A DNA stretch of 64,000 bases from positions 90,913,978 through 90,977,977 of the forward strand of contig OX375873.1 in NCBI GenBank assembly GCA_947359465.1, read 5' to 3'. The notes beneath the pieces are model-generated. The model did not search any database. It was given only the letters and a program-made list of their open reading frames with translations, and was not told the DNA's origin. The position numbers and the translations under genes are program-made. Shown piece by piece: positions 15,201 to 27,200 of the stretch. This DNA is from Metellina segmentata. Lineage: Eukaryota > Arthropoda > Arachnida > Araneae > Tetragnathidae. How positions within the stretch are numbered: position 1 is the first letter of the stretch; each line of letters opens with the position of its first letter.

Positions 15201-18200
15201 AAAATATTAGATGTTTTATCTCATTTGTTTAAATGACTCGAAATAACAATCAATTAGATTCTTAGCTAATCAGTTTTTGAAATTTCTATAGCACTTAATT
15301 TGTGGTTTTTAAAATTAATGTAATCTGGATTATTTAATACATTGAAACTTCTGAAATTTTTTAGGTTCGGGCAAGTATTTTGGTAGTTAACTACTTATTT
15401 AATTATTCATTTATATGTTTTTCAGTTTTTTCCATAACTTGTAATAATTAAGTTCTGAGATTAAATAAATGTTTTGACTTGCTGCCATTCATCATTTATG
15501 TATTTTTTAAGCATTTTATGTTTCATATCCTATATAAACTATTTTATTGTAGGTATAATCTTGATCCTTTGAATGAATTTGAGGACGAAGTTTTGTGGAA
15601 AGCTTTGACAGAAGTTGATTTAAAATCAAAGGTAAAGTATTGATTATCTTTGGCTTATGATTTGTTTCATTTTTGTAACATTTTACATCAAATGCTATGT
15701 TTTCTTATGATTTTGGTTTTCTGATGTGAAGTTTTAAAATGTATTAATTATATTTTAACCTATATTTCATAATGTGCTCTTAATTTTACTGTTGGTCTGG
15801 AGAATCATTTTAGCAAAATATTTAATTATTTGAAAGATAAATTTTCCAATATCAACATAGTGCCATTTATAATTTCATTGATCCCACCTACCAACTTAAT
15901 TGCTTTAAAAGCAACAATATATTTTTCACTGAATATATTAATTACCTCCTTTTTATGAACTTAAAGGACTGAAGAAAAAGTTCATAAAAATGGAATTAAA
16001 CTTGTTCTATGATATTTGGGGAAAAACTCAATAAAAGTGCAAAAACAGTTCATTAAAATTTTTGTCTGCTGTAATATAAAAATAAAATTCTTGTGGGAAA
16101 TTCTGCTGTTCTAAAATTGAAAGGCCTCTTCATAAGCTTGATAGCAGCACAGATTTCATATAATCAACCTAAAGCCAAGATATGAGGAAATTGTCACAAG
16201 TTTCTGCATAAATAGACACGATAGAAATTGTTTATGAACACATGCGGAAATAACAATAGGCATGGGTGTTCACACGCAATCTCTCATGTGTCTACTTACC
16301 CATTAACTTGTAATAATTTTCTTGTGTGTGGATACATATCATTATTTGTGTAATCATGTGTTAAACCATCATTAAAAGGTTTTATGTTCTGTGGAGATTT
16401 AAATTCGTTAACTACATTTATTTTTCTGTTGTATATTTGTTTTGTGTTTGAAGTTACATAAATACTTATGAAGGAACCACAATACTTACATTTTCTCAAA
16501 TACTTTTAGTAGATTTATGTAAGTGTTTAATCACGGATCTCTTACAATGTAACAATTTTCCCGGTTTATTAGATCTCTTTGTTGGAAGGAGGATTGGACT
16601 CGACTGTTGTAGAAGGTGGAAACAATTTTTCAGTTGGAGAGAGACAATTAATTTGCATGGCAAGAGCACTTCTTCGTCAGAGCAAGGTAATATTTCAATC
16701 AAATTACATGTACCATTTGTGCAAGAATTGTGGATTGATATATATTATTGAGTATAATTCACTGATATTTGGATAAATCCTAATTTTCTTTCAAGTGCAT
16801 GTGAAAAAGGAAGTACTAGTACAATTTGAAACCCAATTTTGACTGATTTTCATGTATAAATGGTATTGTGGCCATACCATGTATATACTTTTCCACATTT
16901 TCATCTAAATGCATATGTTTACTTATTTTTATTTGTGACAATACACTGGTCCATCCAGTCACATTTTATTTCTCATTGCTTATATTCATTTGTTGCCATT
17001 CTCTAGTTTGTAAATAATGCTGATTTCTGTGCCATAGTAATAAAATGTATATAGATATGTTTTAAACTGCACATCATTGTGAGAAACACATTAACAGTAC
17101 CCCCTTTTATTTATTATGCTTAACTACTTTCAACCAGGCTCTTAAACCAATTGCAAATACCTTATACTGTATATACTGCAAGAGACTGCAAAACAAATAT
17201 TCTTGTCAGTCTTTATCACCTTATTTCTACATGATTATGTTCATTCTAAAAGCTAAAAAAAAATGACTGTGCCAGCAAACTGGGTCTCAAACAGTTGTAC
17301 AGTGGCATAAATTCTGTTTCATAGCCTGTTGTAAATTAATTGACTTATGTTTCAAACCTTCAATTTTATTTTCTAATGCGTCAAACATATTTTGGGAGAA
17401 TTTTCAGATGAATGTTTTTTGGTATTCTGCCGATGATATGCATTTGGGACATATAACTTAAGGTACTGGTCAGCAATTACAATGAGAGGACTAGATGATA
17501 AAACTTGGAACCCAAATAGAATGCCGAATTTTTTTTTTCATAGTACAATTTCATGTGTATTATTTTAACCATTTGTGCCAAGAAAATCTTCCTAAACTAA
17601 ATGTTATTTGATAAGATTTGTAAATGTCGTTTTTTAAAGTTGCTGTAGGCCTGTTTATTTCTGTGAAATGGTTTTTTTTTCGAATTTAGATTAATTAACA
17701 ATCCTTGGAGGATATGTAATTGGGATTAATGCATATTTTTACTTAAAAGTTATTTATTTTAACGTATTGTGTATAAAATTAATACTTTGTAGGGCAGCCT
17801 TACTACATGCTAACTATCTACTATGCATAAAAATCAAACTGGTAAAGCCAGAATTAATTTGTTCTTGATTTTTGTTTTATCATAATATTTCTTTAATTTT
17901 TAGATATGAGTGTAAAAGTTAATTTTAGTTTTACAATAAGATATTTTTGCTAGAAACACAGTAATTGTGCTATACCATAAAACCATTATATATATTTTTT
18001 GAATATTTTTCTGGTATCAAATAGTACCATTATACTTTCCCAAGTTCAACAGCTTTGAATCACTTACTGATGTAGCCATAACATCCACCCTGAAATTTCC
18101 ATTTGAAGCAATTGATGCAAATGTTTTATTCTTTTCATACTTTATTTAAATCCTTTAATTATCAAAAAAGCATTATTCGGGGTGATAACAGAACCTGGCA

Positions 18201-21200
18201 AACCGGAAAATCAGGGAACTTTTAAATTCTGGAAAGATTAAGGAAATCTTTTCAAAACAACGACTTTTTTAAAAATCATTGAAATTTTGACAACTTAAAC
18301 AGCAAGTATTATAGCTTGTCCTATTTAGAGATGCGCAATTACGAGTGCTTTTGAGAATCAAATAAATCGTATTTGCCGAAATTGTAATTAGAATAAAGAA
18401 TCCTGGCGTCGTAATTTTTGAACACTGCAACAACCGTTGCCGCTGTTTTTTCACAGCTCAAGCATCTTGTCAACGTGAGGCTGGCAATACAATTTGAAAT
18501 TTGTGTAACTTAAAGGTTTTTTTTTTTTGTGTGTGTATTAAATTAATATTTTTTGTTTGCAATTACATTTTTGTAGAATTTTTTATGTGCTATATTTGCA
18601 TTTGATTTGGATGAATAGTATGATAATGTAGGTCAGGTGTAAAAAGTTTATAGTCAAAATATTTTGCATTTTCTCCAGCTTTTTTAATTGTTATTGTAAG
18701 AGTTCCTTCAGGGTCCAACCCTTACAGTAGCAAATAAAATATTTGTAGAGAAAAAATAAAAAATATTGTTGCGTGGATACTGTAAAGGGTTTAAACGCTC
18801 CTTAAGAACTCTTTTGTATGTCCTTTCGTTTTTAAGCCTTCTTAAAACTCTTAATTTTTATGTGCTACTCCTTAAAATCTCCTTTTATATATTTTCTTGC
18901 CTTTTCAAATTCAAAATGCTCGCTACGTTCCACCGCAAGAATGGATTCAATAACGTATCGCTTCAATTTCTAAAGGATACTTCACATTGAATGCAGTGTA
19001 TTGGCAGCAAGCTCTGGAAATTTTCCCACTAGAAAAGGCTATCATCGGTAAGGCGGAGCAGTGAAGTTGAAGGGAAGTAAGGCTACCTGCTTGTTCGACC
19101 CCCTCTTACCTAACTTGAGCGATAGAGCCTTGAGTGGCATTTATGACTGACAATTTCCTATCATAGTATTGTGTGGCATATCGTTTGGCGCGGGAGAGGT
19201 ATCACCTCCCTTTCCCCCAAAGCGTTCAAACCTCATGGTTGACAGGGTCGAACAAAAGGAGGAACCTTCTAGAAGGTCGGTCATTGATAGCTCGTAAATG
19301 GTGATCAATACCAGCAGTCATTTAAATGGGCGATAACATCCACCATACACAGATCTATACAATGCAGTTGGTGTGAGCGAAATTTGAGTGGTAACAGAAG
19401 TCTGTCTGCTGCAACGTAAAAAGGTTAACAGCCAATGGACATCCCGGTTTGGAACCATCCAACGAAAAGAGGGCGATTGTGACAAATCAAGTGAACATGC
19501 TCGATTTATTTTCGGATTCTGTAATAAGAAGACAGAATGGCAGAGAGAGAGATTGCTAAGAGAGGTCAAGAGACCGAATGGATCTAACTGATATTATCTC
19601 AGTGTTAAATATTGAAGGAGTGTTGCGAACGTATTGAAAATCGCAATCTGTTATCATCGAAGTTGATTGTTACATATTGTAAGTGCTCGGCTGGGCTGAA
19701 GGAACCTTTTCCAGCATTATTCAACTCGAGCGCCGGGCAACTTACGAATATGTGTGTGGGTGGTGGATTTAATAAACCGACAGGACTGCCTGGTCGTAAT
19801 TACTGCGATTTATTAACAGCAATCATTGACTCTATATACATGAAGGCCGCGACTGAGTCGGATCGCGTCTTTTACACATCAAAACGTCACATCACACTTT
19901 ACTTTTCGTACATCCGGGGCTCCCTTGAAAATACATCTGCGCAACTTAACTGCGCATTGGTGGAGGAACCTCCCAGGCGCCATCTATTGGTCTCTTTCGA
20001 AACCAACAGGTGGGTGCTTAAAACATATATGTTACATACTCCCCCTCTGGTTTCGCCGACGTCCCGGCAAGGAACCAGCATGCTTTCGATTTGGACGCCC
20101 ACGCTTTCGTAAGGGCGTCAAAGGCCGAGCATCGGAATCAAGGCAAGGTCTTAAAGCCGATGAGTGATAAACTCCCATTGAGACTTCAGGAGAGTCTGGA
20201 TTGGCTATTTGATAAGTAGTAGGTGATCGCTGAGTGAGAATGACATAGGGACCGTCCCTCCGAGGCATGAACTTGCTTGTTCGTTTCTTTTCGGCATTAC
20301 TAACAGGGTGGAGTGTCACCCAAACAGAATCGCCCGGAGAAAAGCTCGGTCCTGAACTTCTTCCCTTATCCGCACAGGCTTTTCTCTGGTCTTGTCTTTG
20401 GAAGGTTGCTGGTGCGTTTTTCAGCCCGAAAGGCATCCTGATAAAACGGTAAGAGCCAAATGGACAGGTGAAAGCAGTCTTGTCACGGTCTGTAACTGCC
20501 ACGTTAACTTGATGGTAACCCGCTCGCAAGTCAATCGTTGACATGTAGGATGTATGCTTTGCTTCGTGGAGCAAGTCGTCAATGAGTGGAAGAGGATAGG
20601 TATCAGTCTTCGTAATGGAATTCAGTTTGCGATAATCAACGCAAAATCTGTAGGTTCCATTTGGTTTTGGGATCAGAACCACAGGAGCCGCATATGGTGA
20701 CTCGCAGTCCTCAATTATGCCTTCTTCCAACATTCTCTTTATCTCGTTTTTCATTATACTTTTCTTTACTGGGGAAACTCTGTACGGAGGTACTGCAACA
20801 GGTGGATGGGCCATAGGGTCTATCCGGTGTTCAATGAAAGGGGTAGCCTCTCCCCCTGGATGAAAAGACCCTTCATACTCGTTAAGGAGACAGTTCATCG
20901 TTTCACGCTGAGTTGACGTAAGGGCAAGGCCTTCCACCTCTCGAAGTGAACACTAATTAATTTTAATCTCGTTTCCGAATTTCTTAAATGACACAGATTT
21001 CATTTGTTCTGTAAATGGGTATTTGTGGCGAGGACTATCGCCGAAAAACCAGTCTCCTTTGAGCCCAGTTTCTGTGGTCAAATTCATAGACTGAGCTTCA
21101 AGTTGCATCTTTAGCTTTTCGAGTTCAAAAACTCTTTCCTTTTCGGCTTTCTCCAGTTCAAAAGCTCTTTTCTTTTCGGCTTTCTCCAGTTCAAAAGCTC

Positions 21201-24200
21201 TTTCCTTTTCGGCTTTCTCCAGTTCAAAAGTTCTTTCCTTTTCGGCTTTCTCCAGTTCAAAAGTTCTTTCCCTTTCAGATTCTCTGTTCTCTATGATTGT
21301 TTTCAGGAGTTATTTTGCGAATGTTTCTTCATAATGCTCTGAATTGACAATAATATCCTTTAGCTCAAAGATTTTTAGATTTTCTCTTAAGACCTCCCCT
21401 AGTTCCTCTGCTAGGATCCTAAGATCCTCCCGTCTACCTTTTGCCAAAAATGTCATTTTTGTTTTCAAAACCAGCTTTTAACCAATTAGAGGTTCCTCTT
21501 ACAATGAATTTTGAAAATAAATTTTTAAATGACTAAATGAAAGTACTAGATTTCATACAATATATATGAACGACAAAAATATATGCAATAAATCCTATAC
21601 TCTAAAAGAGAACACACAATACTAGCACTAAATCTTATACCCTAAAAGATAGAACACACAATACATATGCACTAAATCTTATACCTTAGCCTCATATATC
21701 ATGTAACCATTATAACTCATATAATTCAAAATAATTGCGATTTATATGCGATGCAGCATTTCTAATTAAAGAGAGAACACAAAAATATTAACACTATAAA
21801 TCTTACTCCCTAGTCTCTCATATATCATGAAGCAATTTTAACTCAAATAATTCAAAACGAATTCCGATTCATATGCGATGCAGCATTTCTAACTACCAAT
21901 TTATGCAAGTTGAAGTTAAATCGAAACTTGAATCACACTAAATCGATAAATTTTCAAGCTGAAGTTAAATCGAAACTTGAATCACACTAAATCGATAAAG
22001 TTTTTCAAGCTGAAGTTAAATCGAAACTTGAAACACAATAATTGAGATTCCTATGCGATGCAGCATTTCTAATTAAAGAGAGAACACAAAAATATTAACA
22101 CTATAAATCTTACTCCCTAGTCTCTCATATATCATGAAGCAATTTTAACTCATATAATTCAAAACCAATTCCGATTCATATGCGATGCAGCACTTCTAAT
22201 TACCAATTTATGCAAGTTGAAGTTAAATCAAAACTTGAATCACACTAAATCGATAAATTTCTTCAAGCTGAAGTTAAATCGAAACTTGAATCACTCTAAA
22301 TCGATAAATTTTCAAGTTGAAGTTAAATCGAAACTTGAAACACACTAACTTTACAAAGTTATACAAGTTAAAGTTAAATCGAAACTTGAATCACACTAAA
22401 TTCACAAAGTTAGACAACTTGAAAAATCAATCAAATTTCTTATCTGGGTCCAAGAAAGACGATGTTCCGGATTATCACTTTCCTGTAGAATGGCTCTCTT
22501 TCCACGTGCGACGACTCCAAGCGACCGCTTCCCGTCAATTCCACGTGTAGGCAAATCCAAGCGAACGCTTTTCCCGATTTGCAGCGATCTCCAGACTCTA
22601 AAGTGTTGCTTCTGCGGAACACTACCAGCGATTTCCAGGCACCATTTCCGTCAATTCATCAATCCGGCCCCACGTTGGGCTCCAATGTAAATTCTCGGCT
22701 GGGCTGAAGGAACCTTTTCCAGCATTATTCAACTCGAGCGCCGGGCAACTTACGAATATGTGTGTGGGTGGTGGATTTAATAAACCGACAGGACTGCCTG
22801 GTCGTAATTACTGTGATTTATTAACAGCAATCATTGACTCTATATACATGAAGGCCGCGACTGAGTCGGATCGCGTCTTTTACACATCAAAACGTCACAT
22901 CACACTTTACTTTTCGTACATCCGGGGCTCCCTTGAAAATACATCTGCGCAACTTAACTGCGCATTGGTGAAGGAACCTCCCAGGCGCCATCTATTGGTC
23001 TCTTTCGAAACCAACAGGTGGGTGCTTAAAACATATATGTTACAATATTTAATTTTTTTAGTGAAAGCGATAGTTTACTTATTAAGTAAATGAAATATTA
23101 TTGCATTTTTCATTTATTTTTAATTTAATTCAACATTGAACAGGTGTCTACTGGTCAATAATGTCCTGAAAATATCCTGAAAACGGAAAACTGGTCCCGA
23201 ATGTCCCGAAAAATCGCTAAATCATAAATTTTGTCCCGAAAATTAACCAAATGTTTTTAAGGCGAAAACAAAATGAGGCATGCAGCTGAGCTTAAACAAA
23301 TGAAAAAATGAAAATTGCAAATAATGCAAACTGTAAATGATAAAAATGACCAATTGAGACAAAAATTATGCAAACTGAAAAGAAAATGTGTAACTCCCCC
23401 AATCCAACCACATTCGGAGACAGTTTTTTTTAATACTGAAATTGTTATATAATTTTTTTTACCAGCTTCATTTGATGCATACAACATAAAAATAAAAAAT
23501 TCACCGGACAAAATGTTTTTAAAGTAATTGTTGATTTCTTCAATTTTTATTAAAATTTTAAGCATTCAGAAAACAAAAATAATGAATATAATATAGAGTA
23601 TTTGTTTGATATGTTCATTTACTTTGACATGATTTATGGTTTGTTTTTATTTTTAAAATTTTATTTAGAAAACAGCTTATTATAGCTGAAATTTGATATT
23701 AGAGTCCCCTTTTCTTGAGATTAGACTAAGCAATAAAAAAATTGGGATTTTAAAGTATAATTAAATCTAACTGACTCACATAATCATGTAAAATCAGTTC
23801 ATGCATTTATTTTAGAAAATCCCAAAAAGGCCCCAAATTTTCCCGAAAAAGTCCCTAAATGGACCAACAGAAATTTAGTAGACACCCTGTTAAATCTTGA
23901 TGAAAGAGTAGTATTGAGAATGTATTGAAAATCGCAGCATGTTATTATCAAAGTGGATTATTTATACTTGAATGTTTGAAGTTAAAAATATAATTTACCT
24001 ATTCGTTTAACAGAAATAATTGCAGATTTCATTCATTTCTGTCTGTCTGAAATCTGTCATTTGCATTTACTTGTAGAATACAGTGAAATCTCAGTATAAC
24101 TTACATCCTAAAAATATTTAATTAATATTTTATTTTGAAAACTAATATGCTTGGATTTCTATTATTGTGAGTTTAACTGGGATTTGAGAGAAATATGTAC

Positions 24201-27200
24201 TTTAAACTGAGAAATGTTGTACTGAGATTTCACTGTATAAGAACTGTTTATAGTAGCATCCTAGATAAAACGGCTCCTGTGAGCAGGGAGAAAATGAACT
24301 TGTGATGAGTTGAAATATCAAAGTATAATTTTATTGCTTTAAGCTATTAGTAATATAGTATTAGATTGAACTAAGTTCTTACAAGTGTTGAAACTTTTTT
24401 ATTTTGCACTCTTGAAAATGTGTGTAATCCTTCTATGACTTTAAAAATTTCAAAAGAACTCATTAAATACTCCTTAATTTTTTGTATTCAAAATTCTTTG
24501 TGGACCCTGAAAATCGATACCAATCACGGATCACAAATTTCTTTAAGGGAGTTGTAAATTCAGAGAAATTATTGTGAGACTATCAGGAAACTTATTTTCA
24601 AGGTTTTTGTTGCCATCCTGTTACTATGCACCTTTCATTCCTCCTAATAGAATAAAATTACTCTAAAAATGTAAAGCAGTTCAGTGTACTTCTAAATAGG
24701 AATTATTAAATTCTGATACAGTGCATGACGATAAGTTCACTTACCACAAGTAGCTTCTGGATGTTCACCTCAGTTCCAAGGCCAATTCAGTATATTTTAA
24801 AATCTGAACCTTTTTTCTCACGAGCAGGACTGGCACAGGCAAATAAAAGCGATTTTTGTTACTATTTTTCAACCTTGGCATACATTCTAAGGCTTTGTTT
24901 ATAAGCAAAATCTTCTCTAATACTCAAATGTACAAAATTTTTGCAACTTTTTTTATGTTTTGCCAAATGGTCGATAAAAGTGTTGCCCTTTTTTAAGCTA
25001 ATAGCTGACAAAAAAAAATATATTGGATTTTTCGTTCATGATAAAGTTTTTCACTGGACGCTAAGTTTTAACACCATGATGTTACAAGTATCACCGAAAA
25101 AACATCGGAATCTAGTTGCTAAATTTTAATGGAAACCTTATTTATTTTTTTTAATTGTTTTTATAAATTTAATTTCTTTGTGGGATTTTTAACATTTGTG
25201 TTTCAAACTTAATTAGCACATTTTGTGTTTTAGCCAATTCATTTAATGTAACAAGTATGACATGGGAACTTAATTCAAGCTGCTACTAAGTAGGATTTAG
25301 ATGGAGACTTATGCTACTATTTCATAAGTTGTTTGTGTCAGCCGTGCAATCTGTATTGACTCAAAAATTCTTTTCTCTGCTGATTTCTTTGTTCCATATT
25401 CCTCACTACCTTGTATCATCAGATAAATGAAAAATTTCATTAGAGCAACAAACTCTTCTGAGTATTTTTAAGGTATTTCATAGCTCAATAGCTGAACTTA
25501 TAAAATGCTACTACTGTTGGCTGCTAGTTTTACCAATTTGTTTTAATGTGTTCTGTTCATCAAGCACATTTAAAGAAGTTGGTAAAATTAACAACAGTTT
25601 ATATTAACTGGTTGTTATCCATTGATTGCTCGTTTATAAATATAAAAATACTACCGATTTCGGTGCCATGTTTGTTTGAAATATATGTAGATCATAGTTG
25701 CCAAAAAATAGGGTCTTTTCCACGATCTAGAAAATTAAGGTTAATCTGAGTCTCATCTAGCCTTTCAGCACTGTGGGGATTAATTTGACTAATATTTTTA
25801 GTATCTGAGAGATGCCCTAGAACTATATTTCAGGTTTCGATTTAAAGTAAAATTTCTTTTATGAGTGGCTCAGTATTATTTTTTTCCTTAACTGGATTTT
25901 TCATTTCAAAATAATGTTCAGGTTTTTTTTTTTTTTGAGATGTATTGGAAGTCCAGTTCATAGCTTTGCAGAGTAATGATTCATTCTAATAAATTACACA
26001 TCATTCTAAAAGTTCGAAATTGTGATATGTTGTGATAATTACAAATCTCATCTTTATGCACTTCTCATTCCATGTCTTACAGAGAGCAACTTCAAATGAG
26101 TCATTACTTGACATGTTTAAAAATTATTGAGATGAAATGGATCAGCCATTGGGTTTGTTAAATCTGTTGAACATGCTGTCTGCACTGAAAACTCCACCAG
26201 ATACAAAATCTGCTCTTGTCTGTTGCCATAGGAACTGAACTTACCCTAATTTTACATATTGTGTTAATATGTAAAATTAGGGTAAGTTCGTGCACACGTG
26301 TTAATAAATTGGAAATATATTTGTTGGAAAATTTACTTGTCACTGAGAAGATCTATACTATTATTTAAACTATCTCTGTCTGCCACCAACATTTACAGGA
26401 AAACAAATAACTTAAAATCATTCTTAGATATACTCCTACTCAAAATTAGAGCCCTGTTCCTATAGCAACCACCACCAGGTTGATGTCGAGAACAGTTCTC
26501 ATGGTACACAGCTAGTACTAAAGCATTCAGATGCAACGACTTTTTTAACCTGCTAATTAATAAAAATAGGATATTTATAAAATGTGTTATTTAATTTGTT
26601 ATTTGTTTGATAGTTTTCAGATAATTAAAGGCTAATGAAAACATTTTATTTGCTCTATTAGGTTGTTTTATTAGATGAAGCGACTGCTGCAGTTGATAAT
26701 GAAACCGACAAATTTATTCAAAAAGCTATTAATCAGGTTTTTGCAAACTCAACTGTCTTGACTATTGCACATAGACTAACTACAATTGCCAACTGTGATA
26801 GAGTGATGGTTTTATCAGAGGGAAAGGTGGGTTCTTAATTCCTATTCCAACTTTATTTTTTCAAGTAACATGTTAATAAGTACTATAATTAGCTGCTCTT
26901 TTTCAGTATACAGAAAATTACTGTCGACTTTAAAAAAAACTTGACTAGGAAAACTATAAAAATTGCAGTAAATCTTGATTTAAAATATTCTATTGATTGT
27001 TATAAATCTCTAAGACCTTTCAAATTTTCTTTGTTATAAATATTTGAAATTTCAATTTATTGTTAATGTATTAAGTGTTTTAAAACAAGACTAGGAATTT
27101 AAAAGGAAAAAAACTGCCCTTAAAGATGTTTCCTATTAAATATATTTACTGTACATAATTTTTTTATACATCTTCATCAAACTTTTCTCAAATTATATTT

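Larger units (their letters stand above)
19678..23044 (-). mobile_element. Gypsy-type LTR retrotransposon, internally deleted, near-identical LTRs
   Basis: Direct repeats 19678-20036 and 22686-23044 are both 359 bases with TGT...ACA ends and about four differences. A 4-bp ATAT lies directly outside each end (19674-19677 and 23045-23048). On the minus strand the order is 5' LTR, primer site, repeat-rich leader, Gag fragment, reverse-transcriptase fragment, integrase tail, polypurine tract, 3' LTR. The total of 3.4 kb is well below the 5-7 kb of complete gypsy elements. Deletion and stop codons make it non-autonomous, yet LTR similarity indicates recent insertion. Confidence 0.9.
18178..24620. 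mobile_element. hAT-like element copy 2, split by a large nested insertion
   Basis: The left part (18178-18782) matches 2772-3470 and the right part (about 24500-24620) matches 3458-3580. Copy 1 is continuous across this point, so 18783-24499 was inserted later. The sequences at the junction, GTGGATACTG (18773-18782) and GTGGACCCTG (24500-24509), may be a decayed target-site duplication. Termini read GGGGTGATAAC and GTTGCCATCCTG. Confidence 0.6.

Noticed and set aside
19612..20112. A 166-codon plus-strand open frame over the gypsy LTR, repeated at 22758-23093
   Set aside because: It is LTR sequence read antisense to the element; the same frame appears in both LTRs.
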